Source: Chelativorans xinjiangensis
GTDB taxonomy: Bacteria; Pseudomonadota; Alphaproteobacteria; Rhizobiales; Rhizobiaceae
Assembly: GCF_009812055.1 (NCBI RefSeq)
Contig: NZ_WQNH01000005.1
Coordinates: 47,501-111,500, forward strand
Direction: 5' to 3'
Length of the DNA stretch: 64,000 nt
Part shown: positions 32,142 to 42,300 of the stretch, one piece after another
Position numbering within the stretch: the stretch's first letter is position 1
How the letters are laid out: each line of letters begins with the position of its first letter
Notes under the pieces: generated by a model
The model's input: only the letters and a program-made list of their open reading frames with translations
Database searches by the model: none
Told to the model about the DNA's origin: nothing
Translations under genes and position numbers: made by a program

Positions 32142-32381
32142 CTACCCCGCCCCCCCCGCCTCCCGCTCCGCCAGCGCGATCAAGTTCCCGATCGCCTCCA
32201 CGCCCATGCGGTTCATGTGCTTGCGGCCCAGCGCGATGTCGATGCGCATGGCGATCGTCTCCGGGTCGGCGCCGGCGAGGTCCGACAGACGCTCGATGCC
32301 GATCTCCTCGAGATAGGCGACCATTTTCGGCCCTATGGAATGCGCGCGCAGCATGCGCCGGCGTTCGCTCTCCTCTATCAT
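32142..32381 (-). CDS. Small helix-hairpin-helix-like protein
   Basis: The product is 79 residues (MIEESERRRMLRAHSIGPKM...), with GGAGGG 6 bp before the ATG. The core HSIGPKMVAYLEEIGIERLS continuing DLAGADPETIAMRID resembles a helix-hairpin-helix DNA-binding unit of the kind seen at the end of TfoX or in DUF4332 proteins. The C-terminus is helical with alternating acidic and basic residues. Function is unknown. It is divergent from the flippase gene (88 bp apart). Confidence 0.7.
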   Translation of the reverse strand: MIEESERRRMLRAHSIGPKMVAYLEEIGIERLSDLAGADPETIAMRIDIALGRKHMNRMGVEAIGNLIALAEREAGGAG

Positions 32382-32469
32382 GGTTTCCCTCCGCAACCTT
32401 TCGCAACCTGCTCTTAAAGACTTTTGCCCTAAGGAACAGGCTGAAAGACGGAGAAGCGGAGAGTTGAGC

Positions 32470-33879
32470 GTGCGCTTTTCAGCGGCAACGACGGCCGAAC
32501 GTCTCCTGCCGGAGCGGCTGGCCGCGCGCGCCCTGCCGTGGGCGGCGCGCTTCGATACGCTGATGCACTCGGCCGACGCGCGCGGCCAGGCTGGACGCAT
32601 GTCGCTGATCGTCTTTGCCGCGCGCATCGTCAACGCCGCCATCGCCTTCCTGAGTCAGGTGCTACTCGCCCGCTACATGGGGGGCTTCGAATACGGCATC
32701 TTCGTCCTCGTCTGGGTGACGATGATCATCCTCGGCAGCGTCTCCTGCCTCGGCCTTCACACCTCCATCATCCGCTTCGTCCCCGAATACCGGACCAAGG
32801 GGCAACTGGCGGAGCTGCGCGGCATCCTTTTCGGCAGCCGCCTGTTCGTGCTCGTCTTTTCCAGCGCCTGCGCGGCCCTTGGGGCGCTGGGCATCTGGCT
32901 CCTCGAGCCATCCATCGAGAGCTACTATGTCGTGCCCTTCTATCTGGGCCTTGTCTGCCTGCCGATGATCGCGCTGGGCGATCAGCTCGAGGGATTGGCG
33001 AGGGCTCATTCCTGGGCTCTTTGGGCCGTGGCGCCGGCCTATTTCATCCGCCCGCTGCTCATCCTCCTGTTCCTCTGGGGTGCGCACATGGCCGGATACG
33101 TGCCGGATGCCACGAGCGCGGTGATCGCCGCCATCCTCGCCACCTACATCACCACGATCGTCCAGCTAACCGTCGTCGCCAGGCGCGCCGACCGGAGTGT
33201 GCCGCCCGCAAAGCCACGCTTCCTGCCGCGCCAGTGGGCGGCCGTGTCTCTGCCCATCTTCCTGGTGGAGGGCTTCTTCTTCCTGCTCACGAACGCCGAC
33301 GTCCTGATGATCGGCCGCTTCATGCCGCCCACCGATGTCGCGGTCTACTACGCGGCAATGAAGACGCTCTCCCTCGTCCATTTCGTCTATTTCGCCGTCA
33401 AGGCGGGCGTCGCCCAGCGCTACGCCGCCTATATCCACGGCGGCGAGACGGCGGCGCTTGCCCACTTCGCCCGCGAGACTGTCTCCTGGACCTTCTGGCC
33501 CTCGCTCGCCATGGGGCTGGTCGTGCTCGTCCTCGGCAAGCCGATCCTCATGCTGTTCGGCCCCGGCTTCGACGCCGGCTACCCGCTTCTCTTCCTGCTG
33601 GTGGGCGCCCTCGTCGCCCGCTCGGCGGTGGGACCGGCCGAAAGCCTGCTGACGATGAGCGGCCATCAGAACGCCTGTGCCGCCGTCTACGCGGTGACGC
33701 TGGCGATCAATATCGGGCTCAATATCGTGCTGATCCCTGCCCTCGGCCTTTGGGGGGCGGCGATCGCCACCGCCGTCGCCATGCTCTTCGAGGCCACGGT
33801 GCTGTCGTTCACAGTCTGGCGCAAGCTGGGCATCGTGATGGCCATCCTGCCTGCGATGCCGAAGAAGGAGGCCTTGTAA
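32470..33879 (+). CDS. Polysaccharide flippase / MOP superfamily transporter
   Basis: The start was placed at GTG 32470 (VRFSAATTAERLLPERLAAR) because GGAGAG lies 7-8 bp upstream; longer in-frame starts have no ribosome site. The 469-residue protein has about 12-14 hydrophobic helices, opening with SLIVFAARIVNAAIAFLSQV after a ~45-residue cytoplasmic lead. It resembles Wzx/MATE-type lipid-sugar exporters. Its TAA overlaps the ATG of the CelD/FemAB-like gene (TAATG), so the two are coupled. The cargo is unknown. Confidence 0.85.
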   Translation: MRFSAATTAERLLPERLAARALPWAARFDTLMHSADARGQAGRMSLIVFAARIVNAAIAFLSQVLLARYMGGFEYGIFVLVWVTMIILGSVSCLGLHTSIIRFVPEYRTKGQLAELRGILFGSRLFVLVFSSACAALGALGIWLLEPSIESYYVVPFYLGLVCLPMIALGDQLEGLARAHSWALWAVAPAYFIRPLLILLFLWGAHMAGYVPDATSAVIAAILATYITTIVQLTVVARRADRSVPPAKPRFLPRQWAAVSLPIFLVEGFFFLLTNADVLMIGRFMPPTDVAVYYAAMKTLSLVHFVYFAVKAGVAQRYAAYIHGGETAALAHFARETVSWTFWPSLAMGLVVLVLGKPILMLFGPGFDAGYPLLFLLVGALVARSAVGPAESLLTMSGHQNACAAVYAVTLAINIGLNIVLIPALGLWGAAIATAVAMLFEATVLSFTVWRKLGIVMAILPAMPKKEAL

Positions 33880-35156
33880 TGGCTGCTACACCGCTCATCG
33901 AGGAAGTCGGCGGCTCCGCCTCGGGCGCCATGATCGGCGAGTTCGCCGGGCTGGGGAAGGCAGCCGAGAGCGCCGACATGGAGCTCTTCTCCTCCACCCG
34001 CCCCACCCGCAAGCTCGCCGTCTACTCCGCCTCGGCGGGCTTCGACCTGGTCGAGGAGCTCGACCATCTCGCCGCCCGCGCTATAGAACCGAACGTCTTC
34101 TTCAACCCGCGTTTCCTGGCGCCGGCGATGCCGCGGCTGGAGGACCGCGAGGTACGGCTCGCCGTCATCCGCGACGGCGACGAGGAGAAAAGCCGTCTGC
34201 GCCTGCTGGTGCCCTTCTCCATCGAGCGGCCGGCCATCCCCATCGGCGCGACGGTGATGCGCACCTGGTCGAACCCCTTCGGCCCACTCGGCACACCGTT
34301 GATCGACTGTGACGACCCGGCAGGCGTGCTCGAGGATTTCTTCGCCATGCTGGCGCGGCCGCATCTCAAGCTGCCGAAGGTCTTCGTGCTGCCCGAAACG
34401 CGCCTCGACGGCCCCTTCGCGGCAACGCTTCGCACGGTCGCCGAGGCCTGCAACCTGCCGCTGGTGACGGCCAGCGAGGCCGAGCGTCCATTCCTCGACA
34501 GCGATCTCGACGGCGAAGCCTACCTGCGGCAGAGCCTCAGTGCGCACCACCACCGCGAGTTCCGCCGCCTGAAGCGGCGGCTGGCCGAACAGGGACAGCT
34601 CGAACACCACGTCGCCCGGCAACCCGAGGAAATCCGCCAAGGCATCGAAACCTTCCTGACGCTGGAGGCCTCCGGCTGGAAGGGCCGCACACGCACGGCC
34701 ATGGTGATCGACCGCTACCGCGCCGCCTTCGCGCGCGAGGCGGTGGATAAGTTGGCCGAGCGCGACCTCTGCCGCATACACACGCTGACGCTCGACGGGC
34801 AACCCATCGCCTGTGTCGTCGTCTTCGTCGAATCCGGCCTCGCCTACACCTGGAAAACCGCCTTCGACGAGGACTATGCGGCGTTTTCGCCGGGCACGCT
34901 CCTGATGATCGAGGTCACCAGGAACCACCTCGAAGACCCCAACATCGCCGCCACCGATTCCTGCGCGATGCCGGACCACCCGGTGATGAGCCGCCTATGG
35001 TCGGAGCGCCGCGCCATCGGCACGTTCGTCGTGGGGTTGACGCCCGGCAGCGAAAAGCTCGCCCATCAGGCGGCGGGACAGATCCACTTCCATCGCGAGA
35101 CGCGCAACGCCATGCGCATTCTGCGCAACCGGGTGCAGCGGCTGGTGCGGCGGTGA
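33879..35156 (+). CDS. GNAT/FemAB-like acyltransferase (CelD/BioF2-type)
   Basis: The 425-residue protein starts at ATG 33879, overlapping the flippase stop. It has the GNAT-fold core seen in CelD/FemAB-like proteins: SLSAHHHREFRRLKRRLAEQ near residue 220, then LEASGWKGRTRTAMVIDRYR, and VVFVESGLAYTWKTAFDEDY. Members transfer acyl or aminoacyl groups to cell-envelope polymers or are found with exopolysaccharide genes. Coupling to a flippase supports a role in modifying an exported glycan or its lipid carrier. The exact reaction cannot be assigned. Confidence 0.8.
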   Translation: MAATPLIEEVGGSASGAMIGEFAGLGKAAESADMELFSSTRPTRKLAVYSASAGFDLVEELDHLAARAIEPNVFFNPRFLAPAMPRLEDREVRLAVIRDGDEEKSRLRLLVPFSIERPAIPIGATVMRTWSNPFGPLGTPLIDCDDPAGVLEDFFAMLARPHLKLPKVFVLPETRLDGPFAATLRTVAEACNLPLVTASEAERPFLDSDLDGEAYLRQSLSAHHHREFRRLKRRLAEQGQLEHHVARQPEEIRQGIETFLTLEASGWKGRTRTAMVIDRYRAAFAREAVDKLAERDLCRIHTLTLDGQPIACVVVFVESGLAYTWKTAFDEDYAAFSPGTLLMIEVTRNHLEDPNIAATDSCAMPDHPVMSRLWSERRAIGTFVVGLTPGSEKLAHQAAGQIHFHRETRNAMRILRNRVQRLVRR

Positions 35157-35270
35157 TCGGCGGCGGAACCAACGGCCGTTGGCTTTGACCGTTCTGCTTA
35201 TTGGAGCGGTTCAGGCTTGAAACGCAGTTGCCATGCCGAAACATCGACGCGCCGCCAGCAGTCAACATTA

Positions 35271-35375
35271 GAGCATGATCCCGAAAAGTGGATACCGGTT
35301 TTCGGAAAAGATCATGCTGAAACAAAGGAATAGATCGAGATGACGATTCAACGAAGCGTCATCGTGATCTAAGGC
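35271..35375. repeat. Intergenic palindromic repeat (GAGCATGATCCCGAAAA type)
   Basis: GAGCATGATCCCGAAAAGTG and its near-complement CGGTTTTCGGAAAAGATCAT plus GCT form a hairpin at 35271-35318, followed by AT-richer sequence to about 35375. Such units are frequent in rhizobial genomes. It sits between the CelD/FemAB-like gene and the barrel-protein gene. Confidence 0.65.
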
Positions 35376-35410
35376 CGCTGTCTTCGCTTCCGCTGTACCA
35401 CCCCAACACA

Positions 35411-35450
35411 AAAAGCTCCCCGCCGCCCCTTTCGGAGCGGCGGGGGTGAG
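35411..35450 (-). terminator. Rho-independent terminator for the barrel-protein operon
   Basis: On the minus strand, CCCCGCCGC pairs with GCGGCGGGG around a CTCCGAAAG-containing loop and is followed by CTTTTTGTG. It lies about 10 bp after the stop codon of the barrel gene at 35459. Confidence 0.8.
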
Positions 35451-35458
35451 TTTTGCGG

Positions 35459-38400
35459 TCAGAATTTTCCGACGACGTTGAGGAAGATTCCCTGGTCGTC
35501 GAGGGTGAGGTCTCTGAGGTCGTCGGAGAATCGTCCGAAGTTGTAGCCGAGGCCGACCTTGAAGTTGTCGCCGACATGGCGGTAGAGGGCGGCGAGGGCG
35601 CCGTAGTCGGTGGTGTCGGCCTCGGGCATGTGGAGGACGCGGCCCTCGAGGAGGAGGTCCCATTTCCGGACGAGATGCAGGTCGGCGCGCAGGATGCCGA
35701 GATGGGCGGAGGATTTTTGCCATTCGTCCACGAAGGCGGCGCCGTCGCCGTCGCTGGTGCGGTACTTCACCTCACCGGTGCGGAAGCCGTATTTGCCGCC
35801 GATCGACAGCCACGGGGTGAGGTCGTAGATGGCGTCGACGGAGAGGATGTGGCTGCGCTGGGCGGGCGCGTAGGCGTCGCCGGTGGCGCCCGAGATGACC
35901 TGGTTGTTGCCCGGCAGGTCGTAGAGCCAGGTGTATTTGAACAGCGCGTTGAGGCGGTCGTTGTCGACCGGGCGGAAGGCATAGCCGATGGAGGCCTCGA
36001 CATAGTCGGTGTCGGCGAACGAGGTCTCCGTGGATTTCGAATCCGACAGGACGGCATCGATGTTGGCGATGAGGCGCCAGTCGGGGCTGGTCTTCCAGCC
36101 AAGGCCGGCGGCGAAGAGATAGGTGTTCTGGTCGCGCGTGTCGTCGTCGGAGCGCTCGATGCGCACCTCGCCGCGCAGGCGCGCGTTGATGCCGCGCTCC
36201 TCGTCCTTGTAGGCGAGGCTGAGCGAGGGGGCGTAGCGGTCGAAGTCCTCGCGCTCGGTGCCCGTCTCGTCGACCGTGTCGTCGCGCACGCGGCCGATCT
36301 CCAGGCCGCCGTCGACGGTCCACTGGGCGTCGGGGGTGTAGACGACGCCGTAGGTCTGGGTGAGCGAGCGGCGCTTGCCGTACATGTCGTAGGAGCTTTC
36401 CGAATAGGCGGACGCCAGGTCCGCCATGCGCCGGCGCATGCCGATGACGATGGCGCCGCGGTCGGTGCCGAAGAGATCGCGGTTATTGTCGAGGTCGAAG
36501 GCGCGGTCCGGGTCGAGCCGGTAGCCGATGTAATAGTGCTCGTCGGCGGTCGGGTCGTAGGTGAGGCCGGCCAGCGCCCCCAGCCCGTGGGTGCCATAGG
36601 AGACCTCGCCGGTCATGCCGACCCGGTCGGTGAGCCGCCACTCGGCGCCGACGCCGGCGCGGTCGTTGCGGTCGATGTCGCGGGTGCGGTCGACTGTCCC
36701 TTGGGCGAAGGCGTAGACCAGCCGGTCGTCGTCGAGCCGGTAGTCGACGCGCATGCCGGCGTCGAGGCGGCTGCCGTCATAGCCGGACTTGCCGGCGTCA
36801 ATGGCCCGCGGCGACATGATCTCGGAATAGGTGACGCCGAAGGACAGCTTCCAGTGCTGGTCGAACTGCCAGCTGACGCTGCCGGTGCCGTCGCGCTTGA
36901 CCTGGCCGTCGCCGTCCTCCAGGTCGTCATAGGCGAGCTGCAAGGCGACGGCCTCGGTGAGGTCGACGTCGGCATGGGCGCCCCAGATGCGGCGGTCGAC
37001 GGTGGCGCGGTCGAAGAGGCTGGAAAAGCCCGCCTCCTTCTTCTCGTAATAGCCGCCCACCGTGCCCTTGACGCTAGCGCCGAGCTCGTCGAGCGCCACC
37101 TGGCCCTCGACGCGCCAGGCCGAGGCCTCGGCGTCGGGCGCATCCTCCAGGGCGCGGCCGTCCCAGGTCAGCCCGCCGTCGCTCGATTCCGACAGGCTGA
37201 AGCCGGGCCCCTCGGAGCGGGCGAACTCGGCCGACAGGTAGGTGCGCTCGGAATGGCGCAGCGCGATGTCGGCGCCAAAGGCCCTCTGGTCGGCCAGGCC
37301 GGTGCTTTCGTCCATGCCGGTGACGCCGACGCGGATTTTGTCGCCCAGCCAGTGCTGGGCGCGCCCGCCATAGACATAGCCGTCGACGTCGCTGGCCAGC
37401 GGCTCGAACTCGTACTGCACGGCCAGATAGAGCTTGTTGCCGCCCAGCGCCCCGTCGCGCACCGGGCCGGCGGTGCCGGTCATCGAGGTCAGCGGCCGGC
37501 GCAGGATGATCACCCCTTGCATGTAGTCGAAGGAGTAGTCCTCGCCATAGGCGAGGGTCTGGCGGGCAAGGATGCGGCCGGTCACCGCGTCGCGGGTCTC
37601 CACGGTCACCGTCTCGGAGCCTTCGACGATGTCCTGGCGCTTGAGGAAATAGGCCGAGCCGCCAGTGCCCAGGAACGCCTCGCGCGCCGGCAGCGTGTCG
37701 GGCTGGGCGGCATAGACCGTCGCCTCGGTGCGGCGCGCGCCGAAGGATGTCGCGGCTTCCGAGCGGTAGACGGCGTTGGCGCCGTAAAGCGCCCGCTCGG
37801 AGCGCAGGAACTCGGTGCCGGTGATGGCCGTCTTGTAGTTGCCCCACATGACGTGGCTGTCGCCGCGCTCCAGCCGCACGTAGAACTTGCCGTTGGTGGG
37901 GGCGTCCTCGACAAACGTCGAATCGTCGCCGTAGACGGGATAGTAGTCGTCCGGATCGAGGCGGCGCAGGAGGCGCCGCGGGTCCTGGCTGTCGAGGTCG
38001 CGCCACAGATCCTCGAGGTCGTCCTCGCCGGTGTCGGCGGCCGCCGTCAGGAGATACTTGCCCTTGATCTTGCCCTTCAGATAGAAGGCCAGCCGGCCCC
38101 TGGAATAGACCTCGTCGTATTCGCCCGGGCGCGCAACCTCGATGTTGTCGTCGCCCATGCGCTTGCCGATGGTGAGGTCGGCCAGCGCCACATAGAACCA
38201 GTCGTTGTCGGGGATGGTGATGTCACGGGTAAAGGCGAGGCCGCCGCTCTTCGACGCCCCCTTGACGGCGACATCGACCGCGTGGTCGCCCGCCGGCAGG
38301 ATGCGCTGCACGAGGAAGGCCTGGTCGGGATCGACGGGAACCGTCTCGCCCAGCACCTCGACGGCATAGCCGGGCGGCACGTGGCGGCCATGGACCGTCA

Positions 38401-39322
38401 CCGCGCCGCCATGGACCGGGATGTTGCGCAAGGCCGTGCGGTCCTCGCCCCAGCCCGGCGCCGCCGCCGCCGCGGCCGTGTGCCGCGGCAGGTCGCGGCC
38501 GGTGCGGGCCAGCGTCAGCGGCACGGTCTCGTCATAGCGGCCCTTGGCGTCGTAGACGCGCAGCACATAGGCGAAGTCGGCCTCTTCGGCCTGCGGCATG
38601 ACCCAGTCGGCCGTGCCGTTGACGGCGACGGGGATGACCGCCAGGGGCTGGGGATCGCGCGCGCCGTCCTCGAAGATGCGGATCTCGGCGCGCTCGATGA
38701 AGGCCGGGTAGTTGGCGGTGGCCAGGAACGTCACCGCCTCGCCGGCGCGATAGGTGCGGGCGACCGGCGTGGTCGACACGTTGAGCAGCGGCTCCGCCTC
38801 CAGCCCGTCGAACTTCACCTGGATGTCGACCGCCGACAGCGAAAGATCCGTCTGCCGCTGCCGGTCCACCGGCCGGGCCGCGCCTGCGACAGGCCCCCCT
38901 TCGGCAGAATGGGCCTCGCCCGGCGCCAGCGCCTCGCCGCTCTTGTCCACGGTCTCGCCGTCGACGCTGATCATGAAGGGGATGGACGGCCGGTCGGCGG
39001 CCGTCTCGGCCTCCGTGTTCCCGCCCACCGGCAGGCGGCTCACCGTGCTGTCGGCGAGCACCTTGCCGGCCGCCCCATTGTCCTTCGCCGCGTCCTGGGC
39101 GATCGCCGGCCCGGCCGCCAAAAGGATGCCGGCCAGCGCCGTGCCTGCCGCAAGAAGCCGCCGCCGCTCGTCTCTTCGGGCCTTCCTCGACCAGTTCATC
39201 GTTTCGTAGAATCGATGAATTGGTCTAACTCCTTGTTTTGTCGCAATTCCGGACGGAAAACCGGTTTCCACTTTTCCTGGAATTGCTCTGGCGAGGATCA
39301 TGGCTGTCGCAAAGGTTCTCAT
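35459..39322 (-). CDS. Large outer-membrane beta-barrel protein coupled to the DUF11 surface protein
   Basis: The start at ATG 39322 (MRTFATAMILA) has GGAGG upstream and overlaps the stop of the DUF11 gene as ATGA; the product is about 1287 residues. After 11 codons a 102-bp dispersed repeat is read in frame as 34 residues (RAIPGKVETGFPSGIATKQG...). A good signal peptide follows, with Arg-rich start and core LLAAGTALAGILLAAG ending AIAQDA, so a start at 39199 (MNWSRKARRD) could also work. Domains: bacterial Ig/carboxypeptidase-like strands to about residue 420, then repeated amphipathic strands to the end. The last residue is Phe (FLNVVGKF), as in BAM substrates. It resembles TonB/OmpA-annotated partners of DUF11 proteins; function is unknown. 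Confidence 0.8.
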   Translation of the reverse strand: MRTFATAMILARAIPGKVETGFPSGIATKQGVRPIHRFYETMNWSRKARRDERRRLLAAGTALAGILLAAGPAIAQDAAKDNGAAGKVLADSTVSRLPVGGNTEAETAADRPSIPFMISVDGETVDKSGEALAPGEAHSAEGGPVAGAARPVDRQRQTDLSLSAVDIQVKFDGLEAEPLLNVSTTPVARTYRAGEAVTFLATANYPAFIERAEIRIFEDGARDPQPLAVIPVAVNGTADWVMPQAEEADFAYVLRVYDAKGRYDETVPLTLARTGRDLPRHTAAAAAAPGWGEDRTALRNIPVHGGAVTVHGRHVPPGYAVEVLGETVPVDPDQAFLVQRILPAGDHAVDVAVKGASKSGGLAFTRDITIPDNDWFYVALADLTIGKRMGDDNIEVARPGEYDEVYSRGRLAFYLKGKIKGKYLLTAAADTGEDDLEDLWRDLDSQDPRRLLRRLDPDDYYPVYGDDSTFVEDAPTNGKFYVRLERGDSHVMWGNYKTAITGTEFLRSERALYGANAVYRSEAATSFGARRTEATVYAAQPDTLPAREAFLGTGGSAYFLKRQDIVEGSETVTVETRDAVTGRILARQTLAYGEDYSFDYMQGVIILRRPLTSMTGTAGPVRDGALGGNKLYLAVQYEFEPLASDVDGYVYGGRAQHWLGDKIRVGVTGMDESTGLADQRAFGADIALRHSERTYLSAEFARSEGPGFSLSESSDGGLTWDGRALEDAPDAEASAWRVEGQVALDELGASVKGTVGGYYEKKEAGFSSLFDRATVDRRIWGAHADVDLTEAVALQLAYDDLEDGDGQVKRDGTGSVSWQFDQHWKLSFGVTYSEIMSPRAIDAGKSGYDGSRLDAGMRVDYRLDDDRLVYAFAQGTVDRTRDIDRNDRAGVGAEWRLTDRVGMTGEVSYGTHGLGALAGLTYDPTADEHYYIGYRLDPDRAFDLDNNRDLFGTDRGAIVIGMRRRMADLASAYSESSYDMYGKRRSLTQTYGVVYTPDAQWTVDGGLEIGRVRDDTVDETGTEREDFDRYAPSLSLAYKDEERGINARLRGEVRIERSDDDTRDQNTYLFAAGLGWKTSPDWRLIANIDAVLSDSKSTETSFADTDYVEASIGYAFRPVDNDRLNALFKYTWLYDLPGNNQVISGATGDAYAPAQRSHILSVDAIYDLTPWLSIGGKYGFRTGEVKYRTSDGDGAAFVDEWQKSSAHLGILRADLHLVRKWDLLLEGRVLHMPEADTTDYGALAALYRHVGDNFKVGLGYNFGRFSDDLRDLTLDDQGIFLNVVGKF
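39189..39290. repeat. 102-bp dispersed repeat lying in frame inside the barrel gene
   Basis: This unit matches 12505-12606 at nearly every position and is the same length. It begins GACCAGTTCATCGTTTCGTA and ends TTTTCCTGGAATTGCTCTG. Because 102 is a multiple of three and the minus-strand frame is open, it adds 34 residues to the barrel protein without breaking it. It also supplies an internal ATG (39199) just before the signal peptide. Confidence 0.85.
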
Positions 39323-42300
39323 TGCCCCGCCTCCACGCGTGTCTCGATATTCAACGGATAGGCCCGCTGCCGCCGGCGCCATCGCTCGGCGATCAGCGCC
39401 TTCATGTGCCGCACGCGCTCCCTGGCAAGCTCCGCCTCGGTGCCGGCGTCGATGTAGGAAAGCCGCAGCACCGACTGCTCGGCCGCCAGCACGGCGATCA
39501 ACTCGTCGACCCCCGCCGTCCAGCGCTCGGAAAGCTCCGCCCGGCCCGGCACGAAGGCCCCCTCCGAAAGGTCGAGCCGCACCACGCGGCCGATCGCGGC
39601 GCCGAAATTGAGCTTCGTCAGCTTGCCCGCCGTCAGCCGCACCACGCGCGGGTTCTCCGTCGTCAGCCGGTAGCCCGTCGGCAGCGTGCGCGGGTCGAGC
39701 TTCATGATGAAGTTCGTGCCGATGCGTTGATCGGGAAGGTCGGCGCAGGCGACGTGGAAGCGGCCATACGCGTCGGTGGTGATCAGCCAGCCCCTGACCG
39801 TCGCCACCCGCACCCCCGGCAGCCCCGGCTCGCCGCCGTCCTGGTAGCCGTTGCGGTTGACGTCGTCGAACACCTTGCCGACGATGTCGCCGCAGTCGAA
39901 CACCGGCTCGGCCAGGATCTCCACAACCGCCCGCGCCTCCGGCGCCAACGCCGTGCCCGTCGCATCCGTCACCCTGGCCCGGTTCACATGCTCGCCAGGG
40001 CCCGCCGAGCTCAGGGCCAGCATCCGCAGCCGGATCTCGATCTCGCCGTTGCCCTCCAGAGACAGGTTCTCGAAGCGCACGGCGCGGCCGGAAACCGCCG
40101 GCTCCACGGTCTCGCCGTTTAGCGTCGCCGAGCCCTCCACGTAGCGGAAGCCCGACGGGATGGTGTCGGTGACCGTGATCCCGTCCGTTCGCGAGCCGGC
40201 ATGGTTCGACACCCGGATGGTGAACGGCGCTTGCTCGCCGCGCCGGATTTGGCGCAGATTGGCGATCTTGGCCACCGAGATGTCGCTCTCCGCAAAGGGC
40301 AGGTCCAGGAGCGTCCCGCTGCCCTCCGATTCCACCGGCGTGCCGGTGACCTCATCGCCGTTGGCGTAGCCGATCGCCGTCGCCTCGTTCTCGACGCCGT
40401 CTTCCACGCCGGCGCCGTTGTCGATGTCGGCCTGCGTCAGGACATAGGTGGCCTCGAAAACCATCTCTTCGTCCGGCTCCAGCGTCGCCGAAGGCGGATC
40501 GAAAGCCGACAGGTCACCGCCGCCCGCCTGGCCGTCGAAGGTGGGGCCGGCATCCTCCGGCACCACGTCGGCAAGCGGCACGTTGCCCGTGTTCGTCACC
40601 GTGAAGCGGTAGCGGATCGTGTCGCCAGGGTTGGCAAAGCCGTTCTCGTCTGTATCCTCGTAAGCCCCGGTCTTGATCAGCTCGAGTCCCGTCACCTGCG
40701 ACGGCACCACCGCGCAATCGTCCGAGGGGCATTCGGGATCCGGATCGCCCGGCTCCTTGATTATGTTGGCGATCTCCGTGGTCCCTTCGGGCAGGGGATC
40801 GACCACGGTGGCCGCCACCGTCAGCACCAGCATGCCGGGGGCGGAGCCGTCATGGGCAGGCACGGAAAGCCCCGTCCAGTCCACGACGCCGCCGCCGGGA
40901 TTGCCGCCCGTGTGGGCGCCGCCATTGTCGGCCGACGCGAAGACGGTGCTGTCGTCGAGCAGGTCCTGGATGGCGTAGCTGTCCCTCGCGCCGCCGTAGT
41001 TGCTGAGCGTGATCTGGTAGGTGAGGGTCTCGCCCGGCTCGGCAACGCCGTCCGTCTCGCCGTCCTCGTCGACCAATTCCTTCAGTCGTGCGATCCGCCC
41101 GGCAGCCGGAACCTCGACGCATTGGTCGGGCGTGACCCTGCAGTCCACGATCTCGCCGGGCTCGTAGACGACATTGCTGACACTGGTCACGCCGTCGGAG
41201 ATCGGATCGTCGACCTGCAGGTGAACCGTCAGCGCCAGCTCGCCCGGATTCGTCCCGTCGTGCGCCGGGACGGTGAGACCCGTCCAGGTGATCAGATCGC
41301 CGTCGTCATTGCCGCCGTCGGCATCCACCACCGTCAGGTTGTCGTCGTAGTCGTCGATCAGCCCGTAATTGGCGCGTGCGGTGTCGGTGGCGTTGGTGAG
41401 CGTGATCTCGTAGGTGAGGGTCTCGCCCGGCTCGGCAGCGCCGTCGAGCGCCCCGCTCTCGTCCACCAGCTGCTTGCTCTTTGTGACCAGCGGCACGGTG
41501 TTCGTGTCCGTGCTCGTGTCGTTGCCCGGATCCGGGTCCGGCACGTCGGGCGGGTTGGTGACGGTCGCCGTGTTGACGAGGTCACCCTCAAAGTCCAACG
41601 GCACGGTCATGGTCAGCGTGAAGGTGACGGAGCTGTCCGCCGGCAGGTTCACCGGCACGTCGGCGATGGCGCCCGTGCCGCTCGCTTCGCTGCATACAGC
41701 GCCATTCACCGGGCTGCCGCAGGTCCAGGTGGCGTCGGTGATGCCGTCGGGAAGCGGGTCGCTCACCCGTGTGCCCGCCACGCCGAACGGGCCGTTGTTG
41801 GAGACGACGATCGTGTAGACGACGTCCTCACCCGCCGTGTAGTTCTCGCTGCCGTCGTCTTTGGCGATCTCGACATCGGCCGGGAAGCTGAGCGCCGTGG
41901 TGGCGCATTTGGCGCCGTCGTTCTGGCCGGAGCCCTGCAGATCGGAGATCAGCGTCCCTTGACCCGTCGCCACGTCGAACCGGTAGAAGCCGCCAACGTT
42001 GTTGCTGCCGAAGACGCCGTTGGAGGCCCCGAACATGCCGCCGAAGACATTCTGGGTCACGCCGGTGTTGCCGATCGTGTCGACGAAGCCCGTCGTCGGG
42101 TCGATGGTAACGAGCAGGCCAGTGCCGGTGACGCTGTAGAGCAGCCCGTTGTGCCAGGCGAGGTCCGGACCGTGGGTCGCGGCCCCGCTCAGCGGGACGG
42201 AAGTCGCCGTCCGCGTCGTGACATCGACGGTATAAAGCCTCCCGGCGGTCGCCGAATAGAACGTTCCGTCCGGACCGAACTCACCGGTAACGCTGCCGTT

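Noticed and set aside
35453-39361. 1302-codon plus-strand frame opposite the barrel gene
   Set aside because: Although strikingly long, it lacks a ribosome site and recognisable domains, while the minus strand has export signal, barrel strands, terminator and coupling.
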